Shown here: one piece after another, positions 10,101 through 18,205 of the stretch
Position numbering within the stretch: the stretch's first letter is position 1
How the letters are laid out: every line of letters starts with the position of its first letter
DNA from: Mucilaginibacter rivuli
GTDB lineage: Bacteria > Bacteroidota > Bacteroidia > Sphingobacteriales > Sphingobacteriaceae
Assembly: GCF_019391655.1 (NCBI RefSeq)
Contig: NZ_JAHXPQ010000005.1
Location: 248,001 to 312,000, forward strand
DNA: 64,000 nt
Direction: 5' to 3'
Notes under the pieces: generated by a model
The model's input: only the letters and a program-made list of their open reading frames with translations
Databases searched by the model: none
What the model was told of the DNA's origin: nothing
Translations under genes and position numbers: made by a program

Positions 10101-10262
10101 AATTAAGCGGATTTTTCCAAAAAAACCACAAAAAACATATTGTAGCTATAGAAAACAACCGATTAAAAAGAGTGCAGCATTTGCCAACATCCTAAAAAAG
10201 CCGACAGGTTTGCAATTTCAACTTTTTTTAGAGTATATTGGTGCTTTATTTCTACCTGATTG

Positions 10263-10718
10263 ATGAAAATTAACATTAAACATTTACCCGATGTACTTTT
10301 CAGGTATCGGCAAAGACTGGAATATTTTTCCCTGTTTCTGCTGGTATTCGTGGTAATTGCAAATTTTGATAAAATTCGTGAGGATAAACCCTGGGAAGAT
10401 ACATCACTTGTCTTATCAATATGTATCGTATTATCGATCATTATCGCAATGATATGGGTAAGGGTACAACTCATTAAAGCAAATATTCTGGCACGCGAAA
10501 TTAAGCGTAATGTGGTACCTAAAGGCCCTGAGCGGGATGCCCTGATAGAAAAACTATCAACCCGCCAAAGAGAGATACTTGAACTGCTGTTATTAAAAAT
10601 ACCCAACAGGGAAATAATGGGCGAACTTTCTATAGAGCACCGCGCCTTTAAATCGCATATGGACAGGATATACCGGGTGCTGTTCAGGATCAAAGCCGGG
10701 AAGAGCCAGGCCGCTTAA
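10263..10718 (+). CDS. Small membrane-anchored protein with a LuxR-type HTH
   Basis: Protein of 151 residues (ATG at 10263; an in-frame TTG lies just before). Two hydrophobic helices, about residues 20-35 (FSLFLLVFVVIANF) and 48-68 (LVLSICIVLSIIIAMIW), are followed by a charged linker. The C-terminal domain (about 97-145) reads LSTRQREILELLLLKIPN, then REIMGELSIE and FKSHMDRIYRVLF. That pattern matches GerE/LuxR helix-turn-helix domains, including the conserved E of the recognition region. There is no receiver or sensor domain. It follows glnN on the same strand beyond a terminator and is probably its own unit. It may be a DNA-binding protein held at the membrane; targets are unknown, and a link to nitrogen control is only positional. 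Confidence 0.72.
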   Translation: MKINIKHLPDVLFRYRQRLEYFSLFLLVFVVIANFDKIREDKPWEDTSLVLSICIVLSIIIAMIWVRVQLIKANILAREIKRNVVPKGPERDALIEKLSTRQREILELLLLKIPNREIMGELSIEHRAFKSHMDRIYRVLFRIKAGKSQAA

Positions 10719-10842
10719 CTATTCAATTAATCTCTCTCATTTTCAGTTACATTTATTTTGTAACCCCGATATTACACCTACTCCTTTTAAACATTCTGTG
10801 CCAGGGGTTGTCTTACCTATAAATACCATAACTATTTATACC

Positions 10843-11145
10843 ATGAAAAAGATAACAAAGGTTTTTGCATTAGCTGCCGCCTTAACCCTAAGCGCTACAT
10901 TGGCATCGCAAGCGCAAATAGTAGTTCGTGTGCGCCCCAACCGTCCGCACGTTGTGTATCACCGCCCACCAGCACCATCGCCCCGACATGTTTGGGTTGA
11001 AGAAGACTGGGCCCCACGAGGCCGTGGCTATGCATGGCACGGCGGCCACTGGGAAGCCCCGCCACGTGAGCGCGCGGTTTACGTACCCGGCCGTTGGGAA
11101 AAACGAGGCCACGGGCAAGTTTGGATAGCTGCTACATGGCGATAA
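10843..11145 (+). CDS. Small secreted protein with W-x-G-x-W type repeats
   Basis: Protein of 100 residues from the ATG at 10843 (an in-frame GTG at 10798 would add 15 residues before the signal peptide and is unlikely). The signal peptide is MKKITKVFALAAALTLSATLASQAQ. The mature part is rich in Arg, His, Pro and Trp and carries repeated motifs: WVEEDWAPRGRGYAWHGGHW, YVPGRWEKRGHGQVW, ATW. This resembles the YXWXGXW/WXXGXW repeat proteins found widely in Proteobacteria and Bacteroidota. These are periplasmic or exported proteins without a proven function. A perfect palindromic terminator follows. Confidence 0.75.
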   Translation: MKKITKVFALAAALTLSATLASQAQIVVRVRPNRPHVVYHRPPAPSPRHVWVEEDWAPRGRGYAWHGGHWEAPPRERAVYVPGRWEKRGHGQVWIAATWR

Positions 11146-11162
11146 GCAAATTGATCAATAAT

Positions 11163-11194
11163 AAAAAAGGAGAAGGTTAACCTTCTCCTTTTTT
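11163..11194. terminator. Perfect palindromic bidirectional terminator
   Basis: A 32-bp perfect palindrome (16-bp arms, AAAAAAGGAGAAGGTT and its complement) lies between two convergent genes, 17 bp after the small secreted protein and 1 bp before the ClC stop. It has T-runs in both directions. Confidence 0.88.
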
Positions 11195-11195
11195 A

Positions 11196-12623
11196 TTATA
11201 ACTCTTCATTTCTTTTTTCTGTCGCCTCCAAGGCTTCATCGGTGCGCTCTTCCAATGCTTCTTTTACTTCATCATCCTTTTCGTTCAAAATCATTTCATC
11301 AATATATTGATGTTTCAACCTGTCGTAAAACGATTCTTTGTCAATCAATACCGCTGCCAGGCTTGCTACCATTCCGGCAAGTATCAAATGGAATATTACG
11401 CTGTTACGGTCGGTCATTTCCAGCACCAAAATCACTGATGTAAAAGGCGAACGGGTTACCCCTGTTAAAAAGCCAACCATTCCGGCAAGTATCAGCATAT
11501 TGGTATCGCTTTCGGGTAAATGCATCCAACCCGATATTAACGAGCCTACCCCTGCCCCCGCGCTTAAAGCAGGTGCAAAAACACCACCCGAGGCACCGGT
11601 AGTAAATGAGATGACCGAGCCTACCATTTTTAACACAGGTGCGTACCATACCGAATATTTATCATGGGTGAATAGTACACGTACCATCAGGTCCTTACCC
11701 GACCCTAAGATACCGAGGTCAACAAAATATGCCAGAAATGCCATCACCAAACCACCTGCAATAACATACAGGGCCTGGTTATATTTAAACTTCATGCGGC
11801 GCTTAAGCTTAAAAATAAACATAATAAATTTTGCCATGCCACTGCCAAGCATACCTGTAACAATACCAACCAGCGCTATGCCTAAAAATATAAAAGGTGC
11901 CAGGTTATCTATTTTAGGGAAACCCAGGTACAGGTAAGGCCCCAATAATGCCTGTGCTGATAAGCCTGCTATAATAACCGACGAAAAAATAGCAGTTTTA
12001 AAATAGCTGAAATGCGTTTTAGTAAGTTCTTCGATAGCAAACACGATACCGCCCAACGGGGTGTTAAATGCTGCCGCTAAACCTGCCGCGGCGCCGGTAA
12101 CCATCATATTGCGTTTAGCAATTTTAGGCCACCAGGCAGGCAGCACCTGGTATACCAACTTATAAACAGATGCCGCTATCTGGATGGTTGGCCCCTCGCG
12201 CCCTATTGTTGCACCACCAATGGCCATTACCAAACTTGATGCTATTTTGATAACGATAATGCGAAAGCTCAGCAGCTTATCAACAATATAACTTGTAGTT
12301 GGCGATGATACCTGTATAGCCGCCGCTACCTGGGGTATGCCGCTGCCTCTTGCATACGGGGAAAATTGCTTTACCAGCCACCATGCCACTAAAAAACACA
12401 ACGGCATTGATATAAAAAGCAACCATACATGATAGTGTATAATAAGATGCGAAAGCTCTTCGGCCCACAAAAACATTTTGGCGTATACCACTGCTACAAT
12501 ACCGGTTATAACAGAGGCGATCCAGAAAGGGATAGCCTGTAAAGCATTTTTTTTAAGATCTTCGTTTCGGATCCTATCGAATGAGCGTTTTAGTTGGGAG
12601 CGTAGCCAGTGGACAATTATCAT
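11196..12623 (-). CDS. ClC family chloride channel/transporter
   Basis: Protein of 475 residues with about 10-12 membrane helices. The three ClC selectivity segments are present: GSGIPQVAAA, GREGPTIQIAAS (with the gating glutamate) and GGVFAPALSAGAGVG. The segment FNTPLGGIVFAIEEL keeps the internal glutamate associated with Cl-/H+ exchange, so it is more likely a proton-coupled antiporter than a pure channel. The C-terminus is a short, acidic, charged tail without CBS domains. It is convergent with the small secreted protein and divergent from purM. A TAACTTTG box is 63 bp upstream of its ATG. Confidence 0.93.
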   Translation of the reverse strand: MIIVHWLRSQLKRSFDRIRNEDLKKNALQAIPFWIASVITGIVAVVYAKMFLWAEELSHLIIHYHVWLLFISMPLCFLVAWWLVKQFSPYARGSGIPQVAAAIQVSSPTTSYIVDKLLSFRIIVIKIASSLVMAIGGATIGREGPTIQIAASVYKLVYQVLPAWWPKIAKRNMMVTGAAAGLAAAFNTPLGGIVFAIEELTKTHFSYFKTAIFSSVIIAGLSAQALLGPYLYLGFPKIDNLAPFIFLGIALVGIVTGMLGSGMAKFIMFIFKLKRRMKFKYNQALYVIAGGLVMAFLAYFVDLGILGSGKDLMVRVLFTHDKYSVWYAPVLKMVGSVISFTTGASGGVFAPALSAGAGVGSLISGWMHLPESDTNMLILAGMVGFLTGVTRSPFTSVILVLEMTDRNSVIFHLILAGMVASLAAVLIDKESFYDRLKHQYIDEMILNEKDDEVKEALEERTDEALEATEKRNEEL

Positions 12624-12686
12624 TAAGTGTGCAGGTTTTTATGACCAATATTATGGAAATATTGATTTTATTAGGGGAGAATGCAC

Positions 12687-12694
12687 CAAAGTTA
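12687..12694 (-). promoter_or_regulatory. -7 box candidate for the ClC gene
   Basis: The minus strand reads TAACTTTG, a match to TAnnTTTG, 63 bp before the ATG at 12623. Confidence 0.45.
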
Positions 12695-12776
12695 CTAATT
12701 ACACAGCATTTAGGCCTTAATTAATTTGAATTATGCCTAATACTAATTAGATGAGGGGTTTTATGCGAACAATAAT

Positions 12777-12784
12777 TAGATTTG
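12777..12784 (+). promoter_or_regulatory. -7 box for purM, implies a leaderless or near-leaderless mRNA
   Basis: TAGATTTG ends three bases before the purM ATG at 12788. Transcription would then start at or very near the start codon. Confidence 0.5.
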
Positions 12785-12787
12785 CGC

Positions 12788-13969
12788 ATGATTTCCTCGC
12801 AAAGATATGATCAGCGTGGTGTATCGGCTTCTAAAGACGATGTACACAACGCCATAAAAAACATCGACAAAGGCATTTTCCCACAGGCGTTCTGCAAGAT
12901 CATCCCTGATATTTTAGGCGGCGACCCCGAATATTGCAACATTATGCATGCCGATGGCGCGGGCACAAAATCATCATTAGCGTACAGCTATTGGAAAGAA
13001 ACGGGTGATATGTCTGTTTGGCGTGGCATAGCACAGGACGCCATTATTATGAATGTGGACGACCTGCTTTGCGTGGGCGCTACCGATGGAATCCTGCTAT
13101 CATCAACCATAGGCCGTAACAAAAACCTGATAACCGGCGAAGTTATAGCCGCCATTATTAACGGTACAGAAGAGGTTTTGCAGCAACTACGCGATGGCGG
13201 CATGGGTATACACTCGACCGGCGGCGAAACCGCTGATGTTGGCGACCTGGTGCGTACCATCATAGTTGACAGCACGGTTACCTGCCGCATGAAACGTGCA
13301 GATGTAATATCAAACCACAACATACAAGCTGGCGATGTAATAGTTGGCCTGGCATCATACGGGCAGGCATCTTATGAAACTGAATACAACGGTGGTATGG
13401 GATCGAACGGATTAACATCTGCACGGCATGATGTATTCAATAAAACCATTGCCAACCAATATCCTGAAAGTTTCGACCCGGCCGTACCTGCCGACCTGGT
13501 ATTCTCAGGTTCAAAAAAACTAACCGACCTGGTAGAGATAGATAACGAACAAAATATTACCGCGGGTAAACTGGTGCTATCGCCAACCCGAACCTATGCA
13601 CCGGTTATTAAAGCCATGCTGGACGCTCACCGCAGCCAGATACACGGCATGGTACATTGCAGCGGCGGCGCGCAAACAAAAGTTTTACATTTTGTAGATC
13701 AACTGCATATTATCAAGGATAACCTCTTCCCTATCCCGCCACTGTTTAAAATGATACAGGAAGAAAGCGGCACCGACTGGCAGGAAATGTACAAGGTATT
13801 TAACATGGGGCATCGCATGGAGCTTTACGTACCCCAGGAAATTGCAGCACAACTCATCAGCATATCCGAAAGCTTTAATATACCCGCACAGGTTATTGGC
13901 CGTGTTGAAGCCGCTGATAAAAAACAAGTGACAATAACTTCGGAGTTTGGGGAGTTTGTGTATAATTAA
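12788..13969 (+). CDS. purM: Phosphoribosylformylglycinamidine cyclo-ligase (AIR synthase)
   Basis: Protein of 393 residues that closes FGAM to AIR using ATP, the step after PurL. The N-terminal domain contains NIMHADGAGTKSSLAY, AQDAIIMNVDDLLCVGA and the Gly-rich GIHSTGGETADVGDLVRT. The C-terminal domain contains GMVHCSGGAQTKVLHF and FNMGHRMELYVP. It is longer than the roughly 345-residue E. coli enzyme and has the Bacteroidota layout, with an insertion near residues 200-240. The ATG at 12788 is preferred to an in-frame TTG two codons earlier. It is divergent from the ClC gene and convergent with the lipoprotein pair. Purine synthesis genes are split, with purL 10 kb away. Confidence 0.93.
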   Translation: MISSQRYDQRGVSASKDDVHNAIKNIDKGIFPQAFCKIIPDILGGDPEYCNIMHADGAGTKSSLAYSYWKETGDMSVWRGIAQDAIIMNVDDLLCVGATDGILLSSTIGRNKNLITGEVIAAIINGTEEVLQQLRDGGMGIHSTGGETADVGDLVRTIIVDSTVTCRMKRADVISNHNIQAGDVIVGLASYGQASYETEYNGGMGSNGLTSARHDVFNKTIANQYPESFDPAVPADLVFSGSKKLTDLVEIDNEQNITAGKLVLSPTRTYAPVIKAMLDAHRSQIHGMVHCSGGAQTKVLHFVDQLHIIKDNLFPIPPLFKMIQEESGTDWQEMYKVFNMGHRMELYVPQEIAAQLISISESFNIPAQVIGRVEAADKKQVTITSEFGEFVYN

Positions 13970-13983
13970 GGGGTAGTCCTATA

Positions 13984-14457
13984 TTATTTACTCATGTACT
14001 TTTTATAGTCTTCCTGAAAATCAGTGAGGCTTGTACAAATGGGTTTACTTTCTCCATTAAATAGTAATACGCCAAAAAATATGGTATCCAATTTCATGAT
14101 ATATATTTTTCCGGATGAGGTTTTGAACCGGATGCTACCTTCCGATTCGCGCTGTATTTTTGGACATTTAACAGAATCCAAATAATGCTTCGCTACTGAC
14201 ATATAATATACATTATCATCAATAACAGCATCATAACCAGCCTCATCCTGATTTGCTTTTTTTACTTTATTTATCAACCTTATGCTTGGCTCAATAATAA
14301 TAGCACCCGGCTTGTTCACCAGGTTGGTATCTATTATTAACTTACTATTGCCATAACTATACAATTTAGTTTTGGTACTGCTACCAACACTATTGCAGGC
14401 ATTTAAAAAGATCAATAAAAACACACATAACAATTCTCTCATTCTATTGAGTTTCAT
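13984..14457 (-). CDS. Lipoprotein of unknown function, paralogue of its upstream neighbour
   Basis: Protein of 157 residues from the ATG at 14457, with a lipoprotein signal ending in the lipobox LNAC (Cys near residue 21). The mature part shares aligned motifs with the next gene: NKPGAIIIEPSIRLIN, YYMSVAKHYLDS, ESEGSIRFKTSSGKIYIMKL, and LLFNGESKPI. The two clearly arose by tandem duplication. I do not recognise the family. It lies 32 bp after the upstream paralogue stop, so the two are probably one operon. Expected location is the outer or inner membrane facing the periplasm. Confidence 0.72.
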   Translation of the reverse strand: MKLNRMRELLCVFLLIFLNACNSVGSSTKTKLYSYGNSKLIIDTNLVNKPGAIIIEPSIRLINKVKKANQDEAGYDAVIDDNVYYMSVAKHYLDSVKCPKIQRESEGSIRFKTSSGKIYIMKLDTIFFGVLLFNGESKPICTSLTDFQEDYKKYMSK

Positions 14458-14489
14458 CACAAGCAAATTGAATATTAATTAACTGCACA

Positions 14490-14960
14490 TTACTTTTTCA
14501 TATAACCGGTGTAACTACCCGGCATATCACCCATATTGGCAAATACAGGTTTATCTTTACCGTTAAACAGGATGATATCATAAAATAAGGTATCCAGTTT
14601 CATCGTATAAATTTCGCCTTTGGTGGTTTTAAATTTCATCAGGCCTTCTGTTTCGCGCTCAACTTTGTAAGTCTGGATAGAATCAAGGTAATGCTGCGAT
14701 TCGTACATGTACAACATACCGGCATTTAGCACCGTACCAAAAACGTCGCTTCCATATTTGTTTTTCTTCGCGTTTATCTGGCGCATATTTGGGCGAACGA
14801 TAACGGCGCCGGGTTTGTTTAACAACATGCTGTCCGGGTATTGGGTAAGCGTATCAACTTGTTTGGCGTCCCCTGCATTATTTACTGATTGATGACAGCC
14901 GCTGAGTATAAACAATATGGGCAGGTGTCTTACTATTATTTTAACAAGCGGGTTATTCAT
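14490..14960 (-). CDS. Lipoprotein of unknown function, tandem paralogue
   Basis: Protein of 156 residues with a signal peptide ending in lipobox LSGC (Cys near residue 22). The mature part matches the following gene in order: NKPGAVIVRPNMRQIN, LYMYESQHYLDS, ETEGLMKFKTTKGEIYTMKL, and ILFNGKDKPVF. The copies have diverged to very roughly half identity by eye, so the duplication is not recent. A TAACTTTG box ends only four bases before this ATG, suggesting a leaderless transcript for the pair. Function is unknown. Confidence 0.75.
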   Translation of the reverse strand: MNNPLVKIIVRHLPILFILSGCHQSVNNAGDAKQVDTLTQYPDSMLLNKPGAVIVRPNMRQINAKKNKYGSDVFGTVLNAGMLYMYESQHYLDSIQTYKVERETEGLMKFKTTKGEIYTMKLDTLFYDIILFNGKDKPVFANMGDMPGSYTGYMKK

Positions 14961-14964
14961 ATGG

Positions 14965-14972
14965 CAAAGTTA
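14965..14972 (-). promoter_or_regulatory. -7 box for the lipoprotein pair
   Basis: The minus strand reads TAACTTTG followed by CCAT and the ATG at 14960, which places the predicted transcription start at the start codon. Confidence 0.5.
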
Positions 14973-15112
14973 GCCATTTACTTTATTTTGATAATTTTCT
15001 TTAAATCGCCCTCTTCAATTTATCATAAGTTATATTTAGTAAACAAAAGGCAAATTTAAAATCGTTTTAATTAAATATTATCCTTACACTTGTTGCCCCT
15101 AATATATTAGCT

Positions 15113-16231
15113 ATGGTTCAATCACTTCGGCAACAAATTGTATCGCAATTTAAGTCGTTAAATTTAGACAACGATAAAGAATTAAAATACACCATTGCTT
15201 TTGCTGCCAAGGTATGTAAAACCCGTATTGCATTGATCACCTTAGCTGATAACAATACGAAATGGCTCAAATTAAGCAAAGGGCTTAATATTGAACAAAC
15301 AGCGCATGTGCTTTCTTTTTGTAATGCCATTAAGCAAAAGGGAGTAACGGTTGTTAATGATACCTTTCTTGACAACCGCTTTTCCGACCATCCAAATGTA
15401 GTTTCAAATCTTAAGATCAGGTTTTGTGCTTGCGCGCCACTTGTAACGCGCGAAGGGCACATCATAGGCACCCTATGCTTATTAGATTATAAACCCCATG
15501 AGCCAGATGCTGAACAGAAGGCAATGCTTAAATTATTGGCCAAACATGCAATGAGCATAATGGAACAAAAAGTAAGTTTCGGCAAAATGGAGCAAATATT
15601 TAATGAGTTAAACAAAGAAAGAGAAGAAAGAGTTACTACCCAGCTCAAATTAAGGGCAATGTTTGAAGGACTTACTGACCAATATTTTTTAATAGGTAAA
15701 AAAGGTGAATTGATTGATTTTAATCGCGCGGCTTACGATGCCGTACTTCAAAATCACAACCAAAAGCTTTTTTACGGGCAACCTATAAAAAACGTGCTGA
15801 CCAATGCTTATAAATACGGCTTTAGGCTTCATTTTAAAAATGCATTAAAAGGTGAGCGCGAACAGTTTGAGATACAGGCTGATTATGGTAAAAAAGGCAA
15901 GATATGGTGGGAATGTGTGATGGCCCCGGTGAGTAATACTGATAATGAGATTATTGGAGTATCGTACGTAGTGCGTAATATTGATACCCGAAAGGTGTTT
16001 GAAGAAAAGATCATCGAACAAAACAAATTGTTATCTCGCATTGCCGAAATACAATCGCATGATTACCGCGGACCTGTAGCTACAATTTTAGGCTTAATGA
16101 ACCTGATTGAAAATGATAATTATATCGCATCAAAAGAATACCTTCAGATGATGCAAATTGCTGTTAATACGCTTGATGAAAAAATACACGAGGTAGTTGA
16201 AACTGCTCAAACTTCGAAGATGTCTGCATAA
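15113..16231 (+). CDS. GAF-PAS sensory protein with isolated histidine-kinase H-box, no ATPase domain
   Basis: Protein of 372 residues, cytosolic (no signal or membrane helix). Residues about 1-150 look like a GAF domain (ALITLADNNTKWLKLS, CACAPLVTREGHIIGTLCLL). Residues about 175-295 look like a PAS domain with a C-terminal PAC (FLIGKKGELIDFNRAAYDAV, GVSYVVRNIDTRKVFEE). The C-terminus (about 305-365) resembles a HisKA dimerisation helix, IAEIQSHDYRGPVATILGLM, with the His in SHD where kinases have SHELR. The protein ends there: no HATPase motifs follow. It may signal through another kinase, or the H-box may be only a dimerisation relic. It is monocistronic. Confidence 0.78.
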   Translation: MVQSLRQQIVSQFKSLNLDNDKELKYTIAFAAKVCKTRIALITLADNNTKWLKLSKGLNIEQTAHVLSFCNAIKQKGVTVVNDTFLDNRFSDHPNVVSNLKIRFCACAPLVTREGHIIGTLCLLDYKPHEPDAEQKAMLKLLAKHAMSIMEQKVSFGKMEQIFNELNKEREERVTTQLKLRAMFEGLTDQYFLIGKKGELIDFNRAAYDAVLQNHNQKLFYGQPIKNVLTNAYKYGFRLHFKNALKGEREQFEIQADYGKKGKIWWECVMAPVSNTDNEIIGVSYVVRNIDTRKVFEEKIIEQNKLLSRIAEIQSHDYRGPVATILGLMNLIENDNYIASKEYLQMMQIAVNTLDEKIHEVVETAQTSKMSA

Positions 16232-16324
16232 TCAATTGCGCCGAATATCATCTCAGGCTCAAATTAAAAACCTGCACTACTTCATAACCCCGATTAATTT
16301 TAACTTAGCCCCACAATTAACACC

Positions 16325-18163
16325 ATGGGCTACCACTCTCTCCGATCCTGCGTTACCGACCTTGAAAAACATGGTCATTTGATTCGTATTAAACAGGAAG
16401 TTGACCCATACCTCGAAATGGCAGCCATACATATGCGTGTATATGAGCATGGCGGGCCAGCTTTGTTATTCGAAAATATAAAAGGCAGCAAGTTTCCGGC
16501 GGTATCTAATTTGTTTGGCACAATAAACCGTTCTAAATTTATATTTCGCGATACCATCGAAAAAATAAAGGTATTGGTTGATCTGAAGAACGATCCGATA
16601 AAAGCCTTAAAACATCCCTTTCAATATTTAAATGTGGCGGCTACCGCCTTGTCGGCTTTACCGATGAAGGTTAATGGCAAGGCGCCCATAAATTTCGGTC
16701 GTTGCCAGATCAGCGATATCCCACAAATAGTAAACTGGCCTATGGATGGCGGCCCCTTTGTTACCATGCCACAGGTTTATACTGAAGATATAGACCAGCC
16801 CGGTATAATGAATGCCAACCTGGGCATGTATCGCATACAATTGGCAGGTAATGATTATATACAGAACAAGGAGATTGGCCTGCATTATCAATTACACCGG
16901 GGTATTGGCATACACCAAAGCAAGGCTAATGCAAAAGGACAGCCGTTAAAAGTTAGCATTTTTGTGGGAGCCCCCCCCTCGCACCCGTTGGCGGCGGTAA
17001 TGCCTTTGCCTGAAGGATTATCAGAGATGACCTTTGCCGGGGCTTTGGGTAACCGCCGTTTCCGTTATTATTATGATGACGAAGGCTTCTGCATTTCTGC
17101 GGATGCCGATTTTGTGATTACGGGCACAGTAATGCCCGGCGAAAACAAACCCGAAGGCCCATTTGGCGACCACCTGGGTTATTACAGCTTAACGCACCCC
17201 TTCCCGCTGATGAAGGTAAACCGAGTTTACCATAAAGAAGACCCAATATGGAGTTTTACGGTAGTAGGCCGCCCGCCGCAGGAAGACACCAGTTTTGGCG
17301 CGCTGATACACGAAATATCGGGTGCGGCCATCCCGAAAGAGATACCGGGCCTGCACGAAGTTCACGCCGTTGACGCGGCAGGTGTACACCCTTTGCTTTT
17401 TGCGATAGGTAGTGAACGTTATACTCCCTATTTAAAAGAACGCAAACCACAGGAAATACTCACACTGGCTAATCATATATTAGGCAGCAACCAATTGAGC
17501 CTGGCTAAATACTTGTTCATCACCGCTAAGGAAGATAACCCCCAGCTTAATTCGCATGATATCCCCCGGTTTATGCGCCATGTGCTGGAACGTATTGACT
17601 TGACCCGCGACTTACATTTTTACACCAAAACCACTATTGATACCCTTGATTATAGCGGTACTGATATTAACAGTGGCAGTAAGGTAGCTGTGGCCGTGGC
17701 AGGAGCAGTAAAAAGAGAATTGTTGAACGAGTTACCCGCTAACTTTAGCCTGCCCAACCTGTTCAATAACTACAAAATGGTAATGCCGGGTATATTGGCT
17801 GTTGATGCTCCAAAATACATCAGCGCAGTTGAAACACAGAAACAGCTGGATATTTTAAACAATCATCTTAAAAACGAGCAATTAGATGGCCTGCCGCTGA
17901 TAATACTATGTGATGATGCCGGCTTTACTGCCCAAACCATTAACAATTTTGTTTGGGTAACCTTTACCCGCAGCAACCCAAGTCATGATATACATGGCAT
18001 AAACAGCTTTACCGAACATAAGCACTGGGGTTGCAAAGGTCCTTTAGTTATTGATGCGCGTATTAAGCCGCATCATGCCCCGCCGCTGATTAATGACCCG
18101 GCTATTGAAAAACGCGTGGATAAATTGGGTGAAAAAGGCAGCGAGTTGTTCGGTATTATTTAA
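16325..18163 (+). CDS. UbiD family decarboxylase
   Basis: Protein of 612 residues, the long UbiD type common in Bacteroidota. UbiD enzymes use prenylated FMN to remove carboxyl groups from aromatic or unsaturated acids. Visible are the N-terminal SLRSCVTDLEKHGHLIRI, the substrate-pocket region, and the hallmark GENKPEGPFGDHLGYYS with the E and D involved in cofactor and catalysis. ERIDLTRDLHFYTKTTIDTL and a C-terminal FVWVTFTRSNPSHDI follow. A role in menaquinone synthesis is plausible, but no men or mqn gene is nearby and the flavin prenyltransferase UbiX is not in the window. The substrate therefore remains open. Confidence 0.88.
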   Translation: MGYHSLRSCVTDLEKHGHLIRIKQEVDPYLEMAAIHMRVYEHGGPALLFENIKGSKFPAVSNLFGTINRSKFIFRDTIEKIKVLVDLKNDPIKALKHPFQYLNVAATALSALPMKVNGKAPINFGRCQISDIPQIVNWPMDGGPFVTMPQVYTEDIDQPGIMNANLGMYRIQLAGNDYIQNKEIGLHYQLHRGIGIHQSKANAKGQPLKVSIFVGAPPSHPLAAVMPLPEGLSEMTFAGALGNRRFRYYYDDEGFCISADADFVITGTVMPGENKPEGPFGDHLGYYSLTHPFPLMKVNRVYHKEDPIWSFTVVGRPPQEDTSFGALIHEISGAAIPKEIPGLHEVHAVDAAGVHPLLFAIGSERYTPYLKERKPQEILTLANHILGSNQLSLAKYLFITAKEDNPQLNSHDIPRFMRHVLERIDLTRDLHFYTKTTIDTLDYSGTDINSGSKVAVAVAGAVKRELLNELPANFSLPNLFNNYKMVMPGILAVDAPKYISAVETQKQLDILNNHLKNEQLDGLPLIILCDDAGFTAQTINNFVWVTFTRSNPSHDIHGINSFTEHKHWGCKGPLVIDARIKPHHAPPLINDPAIEKRVDKLGEKGSELFGII

Positions 18164-18189
18164 TATCTTGCTAAAGCTAAAAATACAAA

Positions 18190-18197
18190 TACATTTG
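18190..18197 (+). promoter_or_regulatory. -7 box for the T9SS surface protein gene
   Basis: TACATTTG matches TAnnTTTG and lies 8 bp before the ATG at 18206. Confidence 0.5.
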
Positions 18198-18205
18198 CCT
18201 GCCCA

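Noticed and set aside
10072..10263. 63-residue plus-strand frame after glnN
   Set aside because: It starts inside the glnN terminator hairpin and is a run of Lys/Asn codons from AT-rich DNA.
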